This document shows positions 47,174-55,045 of a DNA stretch of 64,000 bases, in pieces. The number at the start of each line of letters is the position of its first letter. Positions within the stretch are counted from its first letter, which is position 1. A model generated the notes under the pieces. The model was not told where the DNA came from. It ran no database searches and was given only the letters and a program-made list of their open reading frames with translations. This DNA comes from Aliidiomarina halalkaliphila (GTDB taxonomy: Bacteria > Pseudomonadota > Gammaproteobacteria > Enterobacterales > Alteromonadaceae). The stretch covers positions 639,094-703,093 of the forward strand of contig NZ_VJWL01000001.1 in NCBI RefSeq assembly GCF_007096385.1, in the 5' to 3' direction. A program made the position numbers and the translations under genes.

Positions 47174-47878
47174 TTAGCCACCATTCGGGCCGACACGATT
47201 ACGGATGTTATCGCGAACATTACCACGTACATCACTACGTACTGTTTCCGATACCGTGGTACGTACACTTTCCGATACGGTCGCGCCTACTTGGCCTGCA
47301 ACTTCAGCACTTACCTGTGCTCCTACATTACCCGCAGCTTCCGAGCGAACTAGGTCGGTCATTACAGAGCGCATTTCTGCGGCTGTTGATGTCGCTAATT
47401 CCGCGGTTGCACTTCCTGTGCTCTCTGCACGGTTTTCGAGCTCACTGCGCATCATTTCTGCGCGTTCCTGACCAGCTTCCACTTCCTGTTCTGTGCGCGC
47501 TTGTGCACGAGCGGTGGTATTCCCTAGCGCCTCGAGCGCGGCTTCGGCAACAGATGTTCCCTCTTCCTGCGCTTGCTGAACGGCACTTGACACGTTCAAG
47601 CCGATTTCAGCATTGGCGTTTGCTTCTGCGCGCGCTTCAGCAGATGCTTCAGATTCGGCGTCAGATTGCGCTTCGCTTTGTGCAGATTGCTCTTGCTCAG
47701 TATCTGCAGAAGACGACTGTGAAGCTTGCGTCCGGGCATTTACTGAAGCTGAAGCACTAACACGTGCTTGAGCGTCAACGCTTGTATCTTGCTCGTCTGC
47801 AAAAGCTGCTGGAGCAGATGCTCCTAAGGCGAAAGCACAAGCGATAGCAAGAACTGATGGTTTAAACATGGTTTTCAT
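47174..47878 (-). CDS. Exported low-complexity Ala/Ser/Glu/Arg-rich protein
   Basis: 234 aa with signal peptide (AFA-DE). The mature part is almost entirely Ala, Ser, Glu, Gln, Arg, Thr, Val: an AxAxAxA-like stretch (SASASVNARTQ, ESEASAEARAEANANAE), a helical Glu/Arg part (QARTEQEVEAGQERAEMMRSEL), and a C-terminal Val/Ser/Arg part with the echo ESVRTTVSETVRSDVRGNVRDNIRNRV. No Cys, Trp or Tyr in the mature chain. Not recognised; perhaps an extended or coiled-coil envelope protein. GGAGG 8 nt before the chosen ATG. It has the same ECF-type promoter as the second sigma operon, so it is probably a target of that sigma factor. Confidence 0.8.
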   Translation of the reverse strand: MKTMFKPSVLAIACAFALGASAPAAFADEQDTSVDAQARVSASASVNARTQASQSSSADTEQEQSAQSEAQSDAESEASAEARAEANANAEIGLNVSSAVQQAQEEGTSVAEAALEALGNTTARAQARTEQEVEAGQERAEMMRSELENRAESTGSATAELATSTAAEMRSVMTDLVRSEAAGNVGAQVSAEVAGQVGATVSESVRTTVSETVRSDVRGNVRDNIRNRVGPNGG

Positions 47879-47915
47879 GGTCATTACCTCCGTTTGTCAC
47901 AAATGACACCTAGGT

Positions 47916-47941
47916 AACGTCACAGGCTTGCGCTTTATTCC
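47916..47941 (-). promoter_or_regulatory. Candidate ECF promoter of the Ala/Ser/Glu-rich gene
   Basis: GGAATAAA, 14-nt spacer, CGTTAC on the minus strand, 38 bp before the start codon. Identical in pattern and spacing to the promoter of the second sigma operon. Confidence 0.6.
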
Positions 47942-47987
47942 GTAAAGAATGGGTAAGCTAAAAATTCAGGGCACTTACATACCGCGT

Positions 47988-48518
47988 TTATTCGCCATGA
48001 AGTTCTTTATGCAGCTTCCGCCAATGGGGAATAGCATCCTCCATAAGCCGGTAAAAACGTTTGTTATGGCCAGGTTCAAGTAAATGCACCAATTCATGCA
48101 CAAGCACATATTCGAGTAAGGTATCGGATTTCGATGCCAGCATCATACTCAGCCAAATTTTCTTGGTACGCAGGTTACAACTGCCCCAGCGGGTTTTCAT
48201 CAAGCGTACGCCAAAGGCCGATGCTTTCACTCCGAGTTTCTGCTCCCACCGCGGTGCAAGGGCATGAACTCGCGCTAACAATGCGTTGCGGGCACGGGTT
48301 GAGTTATCGATAGGATGTGTGCGTGGCAGTGCTTTCGCACGCTGTTTCTGCTTTAAGATCCAGTCTTCACGTTCCTGTACAAATTGATACAGCACATGGT
48401 CGGATACATGGTGAGGGGCAGACAAATGCACAGTGGCATCGGTGGCCCTAATCCGCAAACGAATTGATTTCATTTGTTTTCGGGTGACCGAAATAGGAAT
48501 TCCTGAGGCTGTCCGCAT
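47988..48518 (-). CDS. YgjP-type (DUF45) metallopeptidase
   Basis: 176 aa. The core contains WGSCNLRTKKIWLSMMLASK and the zinc motif HELVHLLEPGHNKRFYRL (HExxH plus a third His). Family members are putative cytoplasmic zinc peptidases near restriction or tRNA genes; function not shown. Start at 48518, GGAG 6 nt upstream; a longer frame to 48593 has no ribosome site and runs under the divergent gene. Confidence 0.87.
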   Translation of the reverse strand: MRTASGIPISVTRKQMKSIRLRIRATDATVHLSAPHHVSDHVLYQFVQEREDWILKQKQRAKALPRTHPIDNSTRARNALLARVHALAPRWEQKLGVKASAFGVRLMKTRWGSCNLRTKKIWLSMMLASKSDTLLEYVLVHELVHLLEPGHNKRFYRLMEDAIPHWRKLHKELHGE

Positions 48519-48579
48519 GTTGCGCTCCATGGTACTCACTGCAATACTGAGCTTAACACACACCTTCGGAGTCAAATAG

Positions 48580-49875
48580 ATGAAGCACACCATTATTGTT
48601 CTGCTGGCGATTTCCGCCAGTTTTTTTGCCTTTACCAGTCATGGAAACTCACCAGCCCATGTCATCATTAGTGACGCCCTTGAACAGCGCGTGATTGAGT
48701 GGCGCCGTGACATTCATCAGAACCCAGAATTAAGTAACCGAGAGTTTCGTACAGCGGGAGTCGTTGCCGACCATTTGCGTGACTTAGGCCTAGAAGTCAC
48801 CACAGAAATCGCGCATACCGGCGTTGTTGGCGTGCTTCGTGGCGGCCGTCCTGGCCCGACCATCGCGTTACGGGCAGATATGGACGCCCTCCCGGTGAAA
48901 GAGATGACAGATGTACCCTTTGCGTCCACTGCCACCGGCGAGTACCGTGGTCGCGAAGTGCCCGTCATGCATGCCTGTGGTCATGATCTTCACGTAGCTA
49001 TGTTAATGGGCGCAGCCGAGTACTTAGCTAGCATGCAAGAACAGCTCGCCGGTACTGTGATGTTTATATTCCAGCCTGCTGAAGAAGGCGCCCCTGAGGG
49101 GGAAGAAGGGGGCGCGGAACTCATGCTGAAAGAAGGGCTTTTCGATATCGTGCAACCCGAGGCGGTGCTCGGTATCCACGTATGGTCCGCGGGTACCACA
49201 GGCCATATTGGCTATCGCAAGGGCCCTCTAATGGCATCTTCCGATCGCTTTGAAATCCGCGTACGCGGTGAACAGACCCATGGTTCGCGTCCTTGGGGCG
49301 GTGTCGATCCCATCGTCGTCGCTGGCCAGATCATCAATAACGTGCAAACCATTGTCAGCCGTCAAGTAGATATCACTAAAGCGCCTGCGGTAGTCAGTTT
49401 TGGGATCGTTGAGGGTGGTGTTCGTAATAATATAATCCCAGACGAAGTCTACCTTGAAGGCACCATTCGTAACTTCGATATGGGTATTCGTAGTCAGATC
49501 TTCGAAAAACTAACGACCACCGCGGAAATGACAGCGGCAGCCAGTGGTGCACAAGCAGAGGTAACCATTCATGAAGGCTACCCAGTGACCGTGAACGACC
49601 CTGAATTAGTTGCCCGCATGATGCCCACCACGGAACGTATTGTCGGTCGTGAGCAGGTGTATGAAGCAGATTTGGTAACTGGTGCAGAGGATTTTTCGTT
49701 CTATGCGATGGAAGTGCCCGGTATGTTCGTGTTCTTAGGAATTACGCCACCGGATCAGGATCCAGCCACGGCACCGAGTAATCACTCCCCCTACTTCTAT
49801 GCCGATGAAGCTGCATTACGCGTAGGAACCGAACTCTTTATTAATTGGGTGCTGGATTATCCAACGGCGCGTTAA
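48580..49875 (+). CDS. Exported M20-family amidohydrolase
   Basis: 431 aa with a signal peptide (FTSHGNS region). M20 motifs: IALRADMDALPV, VMHACGHDLHVAMLMG (metal ligands), FIFQPAEEGAPEGEEGGAELM (catalytic Glu), EDFSFYAMEVPGMFVFLG (late ligand). Resembles aminoacylase, hippurate and IAA-amino acid hydrolases; it would deacylate N-acyl amino acids or related amides in the periplasm. GGAG 8 nt before the ATG. Convergent with the LOV-GGDEF-EAL gene, 35-bp overlap. Confidence 0.92.
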   Translation: MKHTIIVLLAISASFFAFTSHGNSPAHVIISDALEQRVIEWRRDIHQNPELSNREFRTAGVVADHLRDLGLEVTTEIAHTGVVGVLRGGRPGPTIALRADMDALPVKEMTDVPFASTATGEYRGREVPVMHACGHDLHVAMLMGAAEYLASMQEQLAGTVMFIFQPAEEGAPEGEEGGAELMLKEGLFDIVQPEAVLGIHVWSAGTTGHIGYRKGPLMASSDRFEIRVRGEQTHGSRPWGGVDPIVVAGQIINNVQTIVSRQVDITKAPAVVSFGIVEGGVRNNIIPDEVYLEGTIRNFDMGIRSQIFEKLTTTAEMTAAASGAQAEVTIHEGYPVTVNDPELVARMMPTTERIVGREQVYEADLVTGAEDFSFYAMEVPGMFVFLGITPPDQDPATAPSNHSPYFYADEAALRVGTELFINWVLDYPTAR

Positions 49876-51955
49876 GTTCGTGACGTAAAAACTCATTGAG
49901 GTCCGCTAGGGGCATCGGTCTCGCAAAATAATATCCTTGCAGCAAGGTACAGCCTTGCTGCTTAAGGATGGCTTCCTGCTCTGCAGTTTCGATGCCTTCG
50001 GCCACCGTAACGAGCGATAAGTGATGAGCCAAATCAATAATCCCCCCAACGATGGCACAGTCACGCTCACTTTCGGTCACTTCATGAATAAATGAACGAT
50101 CTATTTTTAATTTATGCACGGGCAAAAGCCGTAAATAGCTTAAGCTCGAATAACCGGTACCGAAATCATCGATAGACACGCGAATGCCCATGTTTTGCAA
50201 GCTATGCAGCGTGTCGATAGCGATTTCCTCATCGTGAAAGAGCACCCCTTCTGTCACTTCAATTTCTAGCATAGAAGGTTCAAGGGAGAACTCCTGTAAT
50301 AGCTTCTCAATATTGCATAAGAAATTACTGCGGGTAAATTGTAACGGCGAAATGTTCACAGCAACCGTCAGTGGTTCCTCACGGGTTTGATTGAGTTTTG
50401 CAATGGTTGTACAGGCCTCGCGCAATACCCAATCGCCAATTGCAATAATTTGCCCAGTTTGCTCCGCTAACGGAATAAACACCGCTGGTGAGATCATGCC
50501 TCGCTTTGGGTGAATCCAGCGCACTAAGGCTTCGACACTTACCGTGCGGCCTGTTTTCGAATCGACAATAGGCTGAAAATGCAACTGCAAATCATCCTGC
50601 TGCAAAGCCCCTTCTAGCTCACGGCGTAAAATAACCCGCTCGTTCATCTGCTCAGTAATTTCGGAGGAATACCAATGAACGGTATTACGGCCCCCTTTTT
50701 TCGCCTGATACATGGCCATATCTGCTTGCCGAATCAGCATGTGAGGTTCCCGCGCGAGGATAGGGTTCGAAAATTCTCCCTCTGCAATACCGATACTTGC
50801 GGTGAGATACACGGTTTCAGAATCTATCGAGAAGGGTTGCGAAAGCGTGGTTAAAATACGCTCGGCAACAACCTGAGCGTCATCCACGTGCATCAATGAG
50901 GGTAAGAGAAGTAGGAATTCATCGCCGTTATACCGAGCCAACGTATCTCCCGGCTCAATCACATCACTAATTCGCTCCGCTACGTGTTGCAGAATTTTAT
51001 CGCCAACAATGTGCCCTAAGCTATCGTTTATCGGTTTAAACTCATCCAGATCCACGTAAAGCACCACCAAACTGCGATGGTTGCGAATGGCCAGTTCCGC
51101 ATCATGGCTTAATCGCTCTTCAAACAAACTCCGATTAGGAAGGCCCGTTAGCACATCGTGGGTACTTTGATAGTCGAGCCGGTTTTCTGCTTCTATTCGA
51201 CGGCTGATATCTTGTTGAACGCCGATAAAATGAGTTATCTCACCACTGTTATCCCGTACCGGCGAAATATATAAATCATTCCAAAAAGGCGTGCCGTCTT
51301 TACGGTAATTACGAATCACCACGTTCACATCGCTGCCTTGTGAAATCGCAGTGCGCAACTTGCTCACAACCTCTGGATCGCTCCCCTCACCTTGCAGAAA
51401 TCGACAATTTCGCCCTAATACCTCACTTTCGCTATAACCTGTCATTTTTAAAAATGCTGGGTTTACATAGGTAAGTGGGTGATCCGGTTGCTTTGCGTCA
51501 GCAATAATAATGCCATTAGCACTTGAATCAACGCTACGCTTTAACACCCGCATTTCTTCTTCGTTAAACACATCGTGGCTAATATCTTTCGATATTCCAA
51601 AAACTTCGATGACTTTCCCTTCTACCGTCAGGGGTAAGTTAATAATCTCGATATGCCGAAGGTTGCCTTGTAAATCAAGGGCACGGGTTTGGTAGCGAAG
51701 GCGCTCACCATGTATCGCTCGTTCGAAGTATCCGATGACTTCCGCTTTGTCGTCATCGAGCATAAACTCAGTAAAATGATGTCCAACTATGTCGGATTCA
51801 TTGCAGTTGAGCATTTCACAAAGACTTTTATTAGCGCTTGTCACATATCCTTTCAAATCCAAAGAAAACACGTGATCCGGATGATGAGTAAATAAACTCT
51901 CATACCGGCTCTGCTGCTCCAACAACTGTAGACGAGTATCCTCGGCTTTTGACAC
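49841..51955 (-). CDS. PAS-LOV-GGDEF-EAL protein
   Basis: 704 aa, soluble. PAS 1 (about 10-130), then a LOV-type PAS (about 140-255) with GRNCRFLQGE (photoactive Cys at residue 184), NYRKDGTPFWN and the Gln of GVQQDIS, the FMN-binding signature of blue-light sensors. GGDEF domain has NGDEF instead of GGDEF (343-347) and no RxxD inhibitory site. EAL domain (VEALVRWIHP, NISPLQF, EVTEG, DDFGTGYSSL, KIDRSFI) is complete. Likely net cyclic-di-GMP phosphodiesterase under blue-light control. GTG start at 51955 with GGAAGG 6-7 nt upstream; an ATG at 51982 has no ribosome site. Confidence 0.93.
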   Translation of the reverse strand: MSKAEDTRLQLLEQQSRYESLFTHHPDHVFSLDLKGYVTSANKSLCEMLNCNESDIVGHHFTEFMLDDDKAEVIGYFERAIHGERLRYQTRALDLQGNLRHIEIINLPLTVEGKVIEVFGISKDISHDVFNEEEMRVLKRSVDSSANGIIIADAKQPDHPLTYVNPAFLKMTGYSESEVLGRNCRFLQGEGSDPEVVSKLRTAISQGSDVNVVIRNYRKDGTPFWNDLYISPVRDNSGEITHFIGVQQDISRRIEAENRLDYQSTHDVLTGLPNRSLFEERLSHDAELAIRNHRSLVVLYVDLDEFKPINDSLGHIVGDKILQHVAERISDVIEPGDTLARYNGDEFLLLLPSLMHVDDAQVVAERILTTLSQPFSIDSETVYLTASIGIAEGEFSNPILAREPHMLIRQADMAMYQAKKGGRNTVHWYSSEITEQMNERVILRRELEGALQQDDLQLHFQPIVDSKTGRTVSVEALVRWIHPKRGMISPAVFIPLAEQTGQIIAIGDWVLREACTTIAKLNQTREEPLTVAVNISPLQFTRSNFLCNIEKLLQEFSLEPSMLEIEVTEGVLFHDEEIAIDTLHSLQNMGIRVSIDDFGTGYSSLSYLRLLPVHKLKIDRSFIHEVTESERDCAIVGGIIDLAHHLSLVTVAEGIETAEQEAILKQQGCTLLQGYYFARPMPLADLNEFLRHELNAPLDNPAPN

Positions 51956-52055
51956 GTGCCACCTTCCTTGCATCCACTGCACTCATGACATCATAGTGCT
52001 CGCCTTTCTAAAGATTAAATCGGCAAAAATGAAACATTAATAAGTTCACGATAAC

Positions 52056-53228
52056 TCAGTGTATGGCCCCTCTTGCCTGCTCGGCTGGCCACACCACGAC
52101 CTTCTCGCCATCCTGCCATTGAATAATCACTCCCTGATTCGCTTCCTGATAACCACGCTCATCAACGCGGAAACGGCCAAAAACGGTAAAGATATCTAAA
52201 TCAAGCAACTCTCGACGGATGGAGTCTGCCGACAATGAACGTGCCCGGCGTACCGCTTCCGTCCAAATCTGACAAGTGCCATAGGCCCCCGCAGCATGGA
52301 AACTCGGATCGCGGTCAAAGCGATCGCGATAGCTTTGGGTAAACTCACTGATCCCCGGATGGTCCAATGTGGGTTCCCATGCAGACAACCCAAGCACCCC
52401 TTCAGCACGTTCTCCCAGCGCATCGTAAAATTCTTGCACGGCGCCCGAGGTTCCAAAAAATGCCAATTCGACACCGTGATCGGCTAAGGCATTTTGCATC
52501 GCAATAAAATCATCAAGGGCACTAGCAGCCATCGCTACCACCTCAGCTCCGGATGCAGAAATCGCCTCTGCAAGTGCACTAAAATCATCGAGCCCGCTGC
52601 GATAGGTTTCATGCAGTACCAAATCGAGCTCACGGGCATTAACCTCAGCTACCGCCCCCTGACCTGCTGCGCGAGGAAACAACTGATCTTCCTGAATCAC
52701 GGCAATAGAGCGGTGGCCATGCTGTTCAGCAATCGCAATCACGCCACTGAGAAACACTTCAGCGGGGGGCAATACCATAAATAGATACTCCCGGCCCTGC
52801 TCCCAAATGGAGGTCGTCGCCGCTAGCGGCGATACATGCACCATGCGATGGGCTTCGCTAATCGGTGCAATCGCCTCGGTCAGCGTTGAGCCATAAGGCC
52901 CCCAAATCGCATCGACATTGTCTTCCTCGATCAGTTTAGTATATAGCTCGCGGGCTCGCTCCGAATTTGATTCATCGTCATAAATAATGAGTTCCACTGG
53001 GCGCTGCAACACACCGCCACTGGAGTTCAAATGGGCTTCGCACAAGCGGTATCCATTGAGGGCGGCACCGCCTTGGGTCGCATAGGCACCCGTTTGCGAC
53101 ATCGTGGCACCAATACGAATGGGAATCGGCTCTTCAAACAACTCAATCGGGGTGTCAGGGGTGCACCCCAACAAGGCTGTTGCAGCAAGTAAAGAAAGCG
53201 AAGGAATAGTAATTGCGCGGGCCACCAT
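52056..53228 (-). CDS. Branched-chain-amino-acid-type substrate-binding lipoprotein, orphan
   Basis: 390 aa. Signal with lipobox LLGC, then a Peripla_BP_6 fold (IRIGATMSQTGAYATQGGAALNGYRLCEAHLNSSGGVLQ; VELIIYDDESN; WGPYGSTLTEA; ITSFGRF-like end). This family feeds Liv-type ABC importers or acts as signal receptors; no permease or ATPase genes are nearby, so it may serve another system. Start at 53228 with AGGAG 5 nt upstream. Divergent from selO. Confidence 0.87.
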   Translation of the reverse strand: MVARAITIPSLSLLAATALLGCTPDTPIELFEEPIPIRIGATMSQTGAYATQGGAALNGYRLCEAHLNSSGGVLQRPVELIIYDDESNSERARELYTKLIEEDNVDAIWGPYGSTLTEAIAPISEAHRMVHVSPLAATTSIWEQGREYLFMVLPPAEVFLSGVIAIAEQHGHRSIAVIQEDQLFPRAAGQGAVAEVNARELDLVLHETYRSGLDDFSALAEAISASGAEVVAMAASALDDFIAMQNALADHGVELAFFGTSGAVQEFYDALGERAEGVLGLSAWEPTLDHPGISEFTQSYRDRFDRDPSFHAAGAYGTCQIWTEAVRRARSLSADSIRRELLDLDIFTVFGRFRVDERGYQEANQGVIIQWQDGEKVVVWPAEQARGAIH

Positions 53229-53390
53229 GAAATCTCCTCGTGTACACTGTGACATAACTCACCGTGGTATAACTCATTGCGGTATAGTTATTGCGATTTA
53301 ACGCCGGAAAAGCTCGACATCGTTAGGCGTTCGTTTCACCATATCACATTCATAGAAAAGTCACGTAATTCAGCGACCACGAGGATGCTT

Positions 53391-54980
53391 ATGTCACAGA
53401 AGGTGTCACAGCAAGAGGCAACACTGGAGCATAGCTACGGGCAACTGGGAACCTTTTTCAGCCGTACAACGGCACCCACACCCGTACAAGCCCCTCAGTG
53501 GATTGCATTTAATCATAAACTCGCTGAAGCTCTGGCGTTGCCCGCAACGCTACGAGGTACAGATACTAGTCTGCACCTCTTTTCCGGTAACCTGGATGCC
53601 TCAGATTGGGTTCATAGCCCTTTGGCCAAGGCCATAGAACCTCGGGCCTTGGCCTATGCAGGCCACCAATTTGGGCACTTTGTTCCACAATTGGGGGATG
53701 GGCGAGCGCTCTTGCTAACCGAAGTAGTGGTTCCAGGAAATTCTGATCAGCGCGTCGATATTCAATTGAAAGGCTCCGGGCCTACCGCATTTTCCCGCGG
53801 GGGTGACGGCCGTTCGCCGATTGGCCCAGTACTGCGTGAATATCTGGTAAGCGAAGCCATGCACCATCTTGGCGTACCCACGACCCGTGCATTGGCAGCG
53901 GTGGCTAGCGGCGAATATGTTTATCGCGATGAGCCACTTCCCGGCGCGATTCTTACTCGGGTAGCAAGCAGCCATATTCGTATTGGCACCTTCCAATATG
54001 CGGCGGCCCATGGCGGCACCGCGCAGGTGAAAAAACTCGCCGACTACGCCATTCAGCGACATTTCCCCACACTGCTAGAAGAAGCGGAGGGGGCTCCGCG
54101 TTACTTAGCGTTCTTACAGCACGTGATGCAACGACAGGCCCATTTGGTGGCTGAATGGGAAAGGGTCGGCTTTGTCCATGGCGTAATGAACACGGATAAC
54201 ACCAGCATTTGTGGGGAGACTATCGATTATGGCCCATGCGCCTTTATCGACAGCTTTTCCAAAGACACGGTATTTAGCTCCATTGATCGCAATGGCCGTT
54301 ATCGTTTTTCCAACCAGCCCCGAATTGCCCAATGGAATCTCGCTCGATTTGCGGAAACCCTACTCCCGTTAATCGACGAATCTCGAATGAACACACATAA
54401 ACAAGAGGTGCACGGAGAACAGACCGTGGCACGCCTCACGGACATCATTCAACAATTCCCAGCAATGTATAAACAAGCCCGCGCGGTGAGTATTGGGCGT
54501 AAATTTGGTGTTTCCGATCCCGATTTATTAACAGCAGAGGTTAGCGAACGGCTGTTTACATTGATTGATGCCTCTTACGCGCAGTTGGAAGTGGATGCGC
54601 TCGATCACACCCTCTCTTTCGCTGCTCTCACTACCCAAGGGCAGCAGCCAAAGGGCGACTTTCTCGATTATGTGCAGACCACAACATCCCTCTCGTTTTG
54701 GCACGATTGGCATCAGCGCTGGTTAGCACTGCTTGATGAGGCCCAGATCACGAATGCTGCCGATGTAATGGCTCAGGCAAATCCGCGCCTAATACCCCGC
54801 AACCATCGTATTCAACAGGTTATTGAACAGGTAGAAGCCAATGGCGATTTAAGCGAGTTTTGGCGATGCCATGGGGCTTGGTCCTCTCCCTATCGGTATA
54901 GCGAATTGGGCGACAACGCCGATCTATTGTTACCTCCGCAGCCCGACGAGCAAGTGGCGCGAACCTTCTGTGGCACCTGA
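53391..54980 (+). CDS. selO: SelO family protein adenylyltransferase (YdiU)
   Basis: 529 aa. Pseudokinase fold that transfers AMP from ATP to Ser/Thr/Tyr of target proteins, tied to redox homeostasis. Motifs: YAGHQFGHFVPQLGDGRALLL, VDIQLKGSGPTAFSRGGDGRSP (ATP loop and Lys), VHGVMNTDNTSICGETIDYGP (catalytic and metal residues). The chain ends in FCGT with a Cys near the C terminus. Start at 53391 (GAGG 6 nt upstream); the longer frame to 53277 is non-coding upstream sequence. Confidence 0.93.
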   Translation: MSQKVSQQEATLEHSYGQLGTFFSRTTAPTPVQAPQWIAFNHKLAEALALPATLRGTDTSLHLFSGNLDASDWVHSPLAKAIEPRALAYAGHQFGHFVPQLGDGRALLLTEVVVPGNSDQRVDIQLKGSGPTAFSRGGDGRSPIGPVLREYLVSEAMHHLGVPTTRALAAVASGEYVYRDEPLPGAILTRVASSHIRIGTFQYAAAHGGTAQVKKLADYAIQRHFPTLLEEAEGAPRYLAFLQHVMQRQAHLVAEWERVGFVHGVMNTDNTSICGETIDYGPCAFIDSFSKDTVFSSIDRNGRYRFSNQPRIAQWNLARFAETLLPLIDESRMNTHKQEVHGEQTVARLTDIIQQFPAMYKQARAVSIGRKFGVSDPDLLTAEVSERLFTLIDASYAQLEVDALDHTLSFAALTTQGQQPKGDFLDYVQTTTSLSFWHDWHQRWLALLDEAQITNAADVMAQANPRLIPRNHRIQQVIEQVEANGDLSEFWRCHGAWSSPYRYSELGDNADLLLPPQPDEQVARTFCGT

Positions 54981-55045
54981 ATTATTTGCCCAATGCTAAA
55001 TCTCGTGCCAACATTAGGTGATTGCCATGCGGAAGGAACCAAATA

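Noticed and set aside
47077..47760. Open frame of 227 codons antisense to the Ala/Ser/Glu-rich gene
   Set aside because: Low-complexity coding strand produces long antisense frames; the minus-strand frame has a signal peptide, ribosome site and promoter.
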